Of a stretch of DNA of 64,000 bases, positions 58,860-64,000 are shown piece by piece (within the stretch, counting starts at the first letter, position 1; each line of letters begins with the position of its first letter). The notes beneath the pieces were generated by a model. The model ran no database searches and had not been told where the DNA came from. It worked only from the letters and a program-made list of their open reading frames with translations. Source of the DNA: Arctopsyche grandis (taxonomy: Eukaryota > Arthropoda > Insecta > Trichoptera > Hydropsychidae); the NCBI RefSeq assembly GCF_051622035.1, contig NC_135356.1, positions 2,604,001 to 2,668,000 on the forward strand, in the 5' to 3' direction. The translations under genes were made by a program, and so were the position numbers.

Positions 58860-60737
58860 TAGGGCTTCCAAACCAGCTTAAACCGAAACCGAAAAGCCGG
58901 CTTTTTCACCATTTTTCAAAAAACCAAAAACCGGCTTTTTTTGCTCGATCAACCGGTTTTTTAAGGTTTTCTTTAGTTAATGTTTTTTTCCTCAAAACTA
59001 TCAATTATGGATTTCAAATTTATATGACATCAAAATAAATGTGTACATACATATATCCAAAATCTCTTATAGGCGTATTTTTATATTTTTAGTATATTTC
59101 TTTGAACAAAAAAAAAAGGTAAAAAGCACTTAGCGCTAGCTTTGAGATATTCACTATTGAAAGACAAATTTATAACCAGAAAAGCCGACGACGAGAACAA
59201 TTATCCCTGTACTTGAAAAAAAAGCGTGAGAGTTTCCGGAATATAATTGATTTTTGTTCTAAGGAATTGGAAGCCCTTTCAATTTTGAGGCCAATATATC
59301 TACTTTTTATTACGATTGTGATACCGATACGGTTCGACAGCTTTGGGATTTTTAAGCTAAAACAGATGCGTAAAAATAGCTTTCTAGTAAGATGGAAATA
59401 TTTCATAATTCATTACGTTGGTGTACTAGAATTAAGTAAGAGCGATAGTACTATTTTGCAGGCAGAAGGTGTAATTAATTTTATATTTGAGCAATTAAAA
59501 AAATATGAAAATTTAATTAGTTGTGAAATTAAAAAGGCTTTAACTTGTAGAATATTAGAACGACGAAACAAAACTTTAGTTACTTTATTAGTTTTATTAC
59601 AATATTTACACACATCAGTAGTTCCCAAAACTGTAGTTAATTCAACTCAAATATTTGTTTCGAAATCTGCTGCAATTTCTCGTGCGAACAATTTAATGAA
59701 AATACTTTTTTTTAAATAATAATAATAATGATGATGACGATATAATTTTAGTTGAAACGACAGAATCATGTCGATCTGACAATGATCAGGCAATAGCCTC
59801 AATCGATCCTTTGATAACGGAATTAAATAAAAGCATATCATCAATCATGACTAGTCACCGGAGCCTGAGGGGGCCGTGTTTTGTTCAAAGGTTGTAAATG
59901 CATTGTTAAAGGTTTGCCGAACAATGGATAGCACTGTGACTATCCTACCTCTAATCATGACTGTGCCAGAAGACGTTTCTAAGGAACCGTTCCAATTGCA
60001 AAAAGGTTTTAAATTATTAGAGTATAGCAAACAGCGTACTGAAAAACTCGAAAAATTATATAACGCATTGTTAACTATTAATCCAACGTCAACCGCGTGC
60101 GAACGTGTTTTTAGCATTGCCAATAATTTTTGTACGAAAATTCGAAGTTCGATGAAACATGATACACTTGATGCATTAGTTTTTTTAAAATATCATTTTT
60201 TAAAAAGTAAATAAAATTTAATATCTCTATAATTTCTCGAACTCTGTATTTAATTTTTAGCTGTAATAACGTTTAATTGTTATTTTTCCTTGTTTTTGTA
60301 TTATAATAATTTGAATTTATTTCCTCAAAATTTTTGTGATGTATCCATTTGTATTTTTTAAATCAATAAATTTGTTTTTGTCTATTATATTGTATTTTAT
60401 TACAAAATTTTCAATTTTTTTTCATATTTACGATAGAAATATTAACAAAAAAACAAATGTTTGTGTATTCTCAAATACAATACATATTTTTTTCATGAAT
60501 ATTTAAAGCAATTTCTGGTTATTTTATAAAAAATGTCAGTGAAAACTAACTCAATTTAATTTATAAGCAATTATTTTTTGCATAATATAATATATATACA
60601 ACTTTTTTTTTTTATGTCAAAATTTAAAACATAAAAAAAAATATTTTCTGAAACCGCTGAAAGCCGGTTGGCCGGTTTTTTTTTGTAAAAAAACCGAAAA
60701 CCGGTTTTTTTTTCGGGCGGTTTTTTGGAACCCCTAG
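58860..60737 (+). mobile_element. hAT element with TAGGG ends and decayed transposase
   Basis: The left end TAGGGCTTCCAAACC and right end GGTTTTTTGGAACCCCTA pair imperfectly. TATGGATC lies on both sides (58852-58859, 60738-60745); one base of ambiguity exists at the right. Subterminal AAAACCGGC/GCCGGTTTT repeats occur near both ends. Transposase pieces are open at 59213-59719 (SDSTILQAEGVINFIFEQL) and 59876-60214. The latter ends with the dimerisation motif NPTSTACERVFSIANNFCTK. The DDE core is not intact. Confidence 0.88.
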
Positions 60738-60745
60738 TATGGATC

Positions 60746-61483
60746 TAATGAATAATATTATATTCGTGACGAACTTCGATAATCTCCGCCATTCGATTTC
60801 AATTGCGTTAATAAAATTCTTTGAAAATAATTACGATTAATCTAAAAAAATAGTTCCAACTTTTCGCTTTTAATAATAAAAATAAAAATAATGGTTCCGA
60901 TTAAACATTCCATAACAACAGTAAACAGTTGGATAAGCGGTCATCCGGAATTAATATTAAATGGTGAAAAAATTTATTGTGAAAGGTGTAAATATCATAT
61001 TGTGATTAAAAAATCTTCAGTAAATAAATAGACAATTGAATTCCGATAAACATGATAATGTTCCAAAACGTAAATCATCTGGACATAAATGTTAATTAAA
61101 TGTAATATTCCTTGGTCAAAGGTTGATAATCCATCATTTCAATCTTTTTACTTTATTTAACTAAGTGTTCAAACCAAGAATATGGATCCGATGTCGTATG
61201 TCCAAATGAATCCACCCTACGAAAATGTTATTTACCAGAAGTGTTCAGTTACATGAAAATTCAATTATTAATAAAGCACATGTAATATCATGATGAGCCA
61301 GTGATTACTAGATGGGGCGTTTGGCTTCAGGCCGCATTCTACTACGCGGAACGTTTTGATAAAATAAAAATAATAAAATAAAATCGACGGTTTTAATAGT
61401 CAAGATGCGATCTCTATATTAAATGCACAAAAAGCTTTTGCGGATCCAAATACTTTTATATATATACAGACACCTGTCGTGGG

Positions 61484-61522
<39 letters not shown>

Positions 61523-61965
61523 AGTGAATGCGACAGTTGCGCTTCGACCAGATAATACGTATTTTAAATCGACAAAATCGAGGTTTCGTATTCTCCAGTT
61601 TTCTCCTCAAAAACAGGACCAATTTTATAAAAAAAATCATCATCGCTATGAGAAGGATATTTTCTATGGTTGTGTTTCCGTATTTTTTTAAAAATCAACC
61701 GTTAAATTATCACGCTGGACTCTTTTCGTGGGTGTAAAAACGAGGCGATTTTATAGATATTTGGTGGCTCATAGCTCCTATAAAAAAAAACTAATCAAAA
61801 TAAATAAAAAAAATAGAAACATGCCTATGGTGGATATCCATAGCATATTAAAAAATAATTTCTCTAGTGCCATAATTGTATGGACTATGCGCTGGTGTTC
61901 AGCCCTCTTAAACATGCTCTTCACGGAATAATTCAAGTATTAGTAAGTGTTGACTACAGGAACAC
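60746..61965. other. hAT-derived zinc-finger fragment and spacer
   Basis: A 46-codon frame at 60891-61031 begins MVPIKHSITTVNSWISGHPE and has YCERCKYHIVIKK, similar to the N-terminal zinc finger of CGGBP1-like hAT proteins. Downstream KRKSSGHKC and similar pieces are out of frame. The remainder, including a (TA)n run at 61489-61520, holds nothing recognisable. Confidence 0.4.
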
Positions 61966-64000
61966 ATCTAGACTGTAAAACCAGGTATTAATATATACAT
62001 ACATATGTAAGTATGTATGTATTTAAATATTATTTATTTATTTACGGTCTAATTCACACACGTGCATATATGTATATGTACATACGTACGTTCTCTGAGT
62101 CATGCATTATTGAAATCGAATATTTTTTTAGGTTGAATCCTTGACCTCATATCTATGTATATACAAACATATGTTCTATTCAAATTTTACACGTGTTACT
62201 CAAAAATTGATATGTATCTCCAAATCGACTTTTCATGATTTTAAGAAACTGAAGTTGAAGTTCAAGGCTAAACTACTCTGTTTCCAGCTAAGACATTTGT
62301 TGTTGATAGATTTCAGCAAATGGGAGGCAAGTCTTTCGATTTCGTTTTTGAAAATCTTTCGTGTGCGTCTGTCTGGACACTATTTCCATTCCATGCCATC
62401 ATTTATTGAATCTGCAGCATATATTATATTTATGTAGGCAGAATAAATATGTCGTCATGCTCAATAAAGATAACGCCAATTAAAAATACAGTGTTGTACA
62501 AAATCACTTTTCAGTATGCAATAATATTTGGATAAAAACCATTCGGACCGTTTCAAGATAAAAAACTGATTAAAAAAATCTAATTTAAAAAAAAATGGTG
62601 ATAATTTTGCTGCATATTATATGTATGTATGCACATGTAGACTTTAATTAGGTTAAAATTGAAGTAAATATCTTGTTAACAATTACATATTTAAGAAAAA
62701 TAAAGAGATTTTTACATTTTAAATAAAAAAAAAAACATTTGAACATTGTAAATAAGTCTAATTTCATTCGTTTTATAAATTCAAGATCGTAGAAAACATG
62801 AATGCCAGCGTTAATCCTTTTAAAAATTTTACCGCAACGGATCGAGACCACGAGAGAAGACTTGAAGGTGAAAGAATTTTCTAGAAAATTCCATCAAATC
62901 TTGTGATATTTTTTTCGTTTCGTTTGTATATTTAAAATGTTCTTTTATTTTATAGTATATTCGAGATTACGAGACATCATATCTTCGATGCCTTTCTGGA
63001 AAGACACCGATTCGATCGAATGGAAGATGAAAGAACGAGACGGCTATATAAAGAGATAGGGTTTACTCATTGAATGGAGTGATCGATAAGTTGGGTAAGT
63101 TTTTTTTATACTATTATTATTAGTGACATCTATGTTTAAAAAGTTAAGCATAATATAACAAAGATTTCAAGAATTTGATAAAATAAGTTTTAAAGAAAAA
63201 TATAGATGTGTCTATAATATAAAAATAATCATTTATTATTTTATATAAATTATATATATTTAAATAAATATATATTTTTAAATGTTTTCTTATATCTTTA
63301 AAATATTAAAACAGATTTTATCAGAGACCCGAACTGTTATTTTTTTCTTTCCAGTTTGGTAAAAAAAATATGTTTTAGGTTTTTGGTTCTCTTGTATTTT
63401 TAAATGCTTTTTATTATTACGAAATTATGTTCACAATACATCTTATATCTATTTTAATAGCTACTGATCTACTGATCATTTTCTATTTTACAATTTAATT
63501 TAATTTGGTTAGTAATCACAGTATTATATTATTCTAATGTTAATCTAAACCATAATAGGAAAAATAGCTCAAAAACCTATTTACAATCCTTATAAATGTT
63601 CATAATACATCTAATACATAATATTAATTAACGACTCTCTAAAGTCGATGATCTAAAGCAGATTGTGTTTAGGTAATCTGTGTTTATACCTGAAGGGTAT
63701 AGACATTTTGTTGTAATCACCGAGACTCTTCACAAGTGTGTTAGTATGGTTATTAGTGATTCTGTCATAGAATCTACTGGTTAGTTTGTAAGTAATGTCT
63801 GTAACAAAAGGAATATTATATATGGCATGCAGTTTTTTCAGGTTAGTATATATGGGTGAATTATAAATTATTTTCAGGGATTTATTTTGTATTACTTGGA
63901 GCTTGGAAAGGTTAGTATTCGAGGCGTTATTCCATACAGGTGAAGCATAGGTTAATAATGGTAATATTAGCGCGCGATATAATTTTATTTTATTTAGCGT
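61966..64000 (+). repeat. Right copy of the long direct repeat (partner 493-2865)
   Basis: Matches 493-2865 until the window ends at 64000, where it is still inside the minus-strand Jockey-like LINE (RT frame visible from about 63650). It keeps the uninterrupted ATCTAGAC site at 61966-61973. The M13-like exon has lost about 49 bp. Sequence identity looks above 95% outside the indels. Confidence 0.85.

Overview
The window is nuclear DNA from an insect, most likely holometabolous. It is AT-rich, has introns with GT..AG borders, is littered with short TACATA/TATGTA runs, and is dominated by transposable elements. Two host genes can be recognised. One is a complete 20-exon IFT122 (Oseg1) gene at 4476-16974, which encodes a core subunit of the ciliary IFT-A complex. 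The other is a broken hexamerin/arylphorin-type storage protein gene at 52153-54773. The hexamerin points to insects; the order cannot be fixed from the sequence alone.

Layout. 1-492 ends in the right terminus of a hAT element. 493-2865 is one copy of a long direct repeat whose partner is 61966-64000; it carries an M13-peptidase-like exon fragment and the 3' part of a Jockey-like LINE. 3.8-4.04 kb is a foldback MITE. IFT122 fills 4.4-17 kb, with an RFX X-box 68 bp before its ATG. Its introns hold SINEs, LINE fragments, hAT derivatives and a piggyBac-type MITE, yet every exon is open and every intron phase matches. 17-28.7 kb is a transposon graveyard: an RTE end, a SCAND3/ZBED5-like hAT, a GTF2IRD2-like hAT nested in a BED-type hAT, and a 3.8-kb ZMYM1-like hAT interrupted by a LINE. 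28.8-34.95 kb has inverted arrays of a roughly 99-bp repeat around a rearranged MULE transposase and an element with six spaced ACTTCCGG motifs. 37.6-40.8 kb is a tandem duplication with a 1511-bp unit. 43.9-58.2 kb is a nested block: an RTE element cut by at least three DNA transposons and an internal inversion, then the hexamerin pseudogene, then a 5'-truncated LINE with a 354-codon open frame that has no usable start. 58.8-60.7 kb is another degraded hAT.

Many insertions can be dated relative to each other from their target-site duplications (TSDs). Eight-bp TSDs, exact or nearly so, flank most of the hAT elements. The host genes do not form an operon or a shared pathway: IFT122 acts in cilia of sensory neurons (and possibly sperm), while hexamerins are haemolymph amino-acid stores. 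The region's distinctive features are the density and nesting of hAT elements, a possible 13.2-kb composite hAT unit around the hexamerin, and the foldback-like structure.
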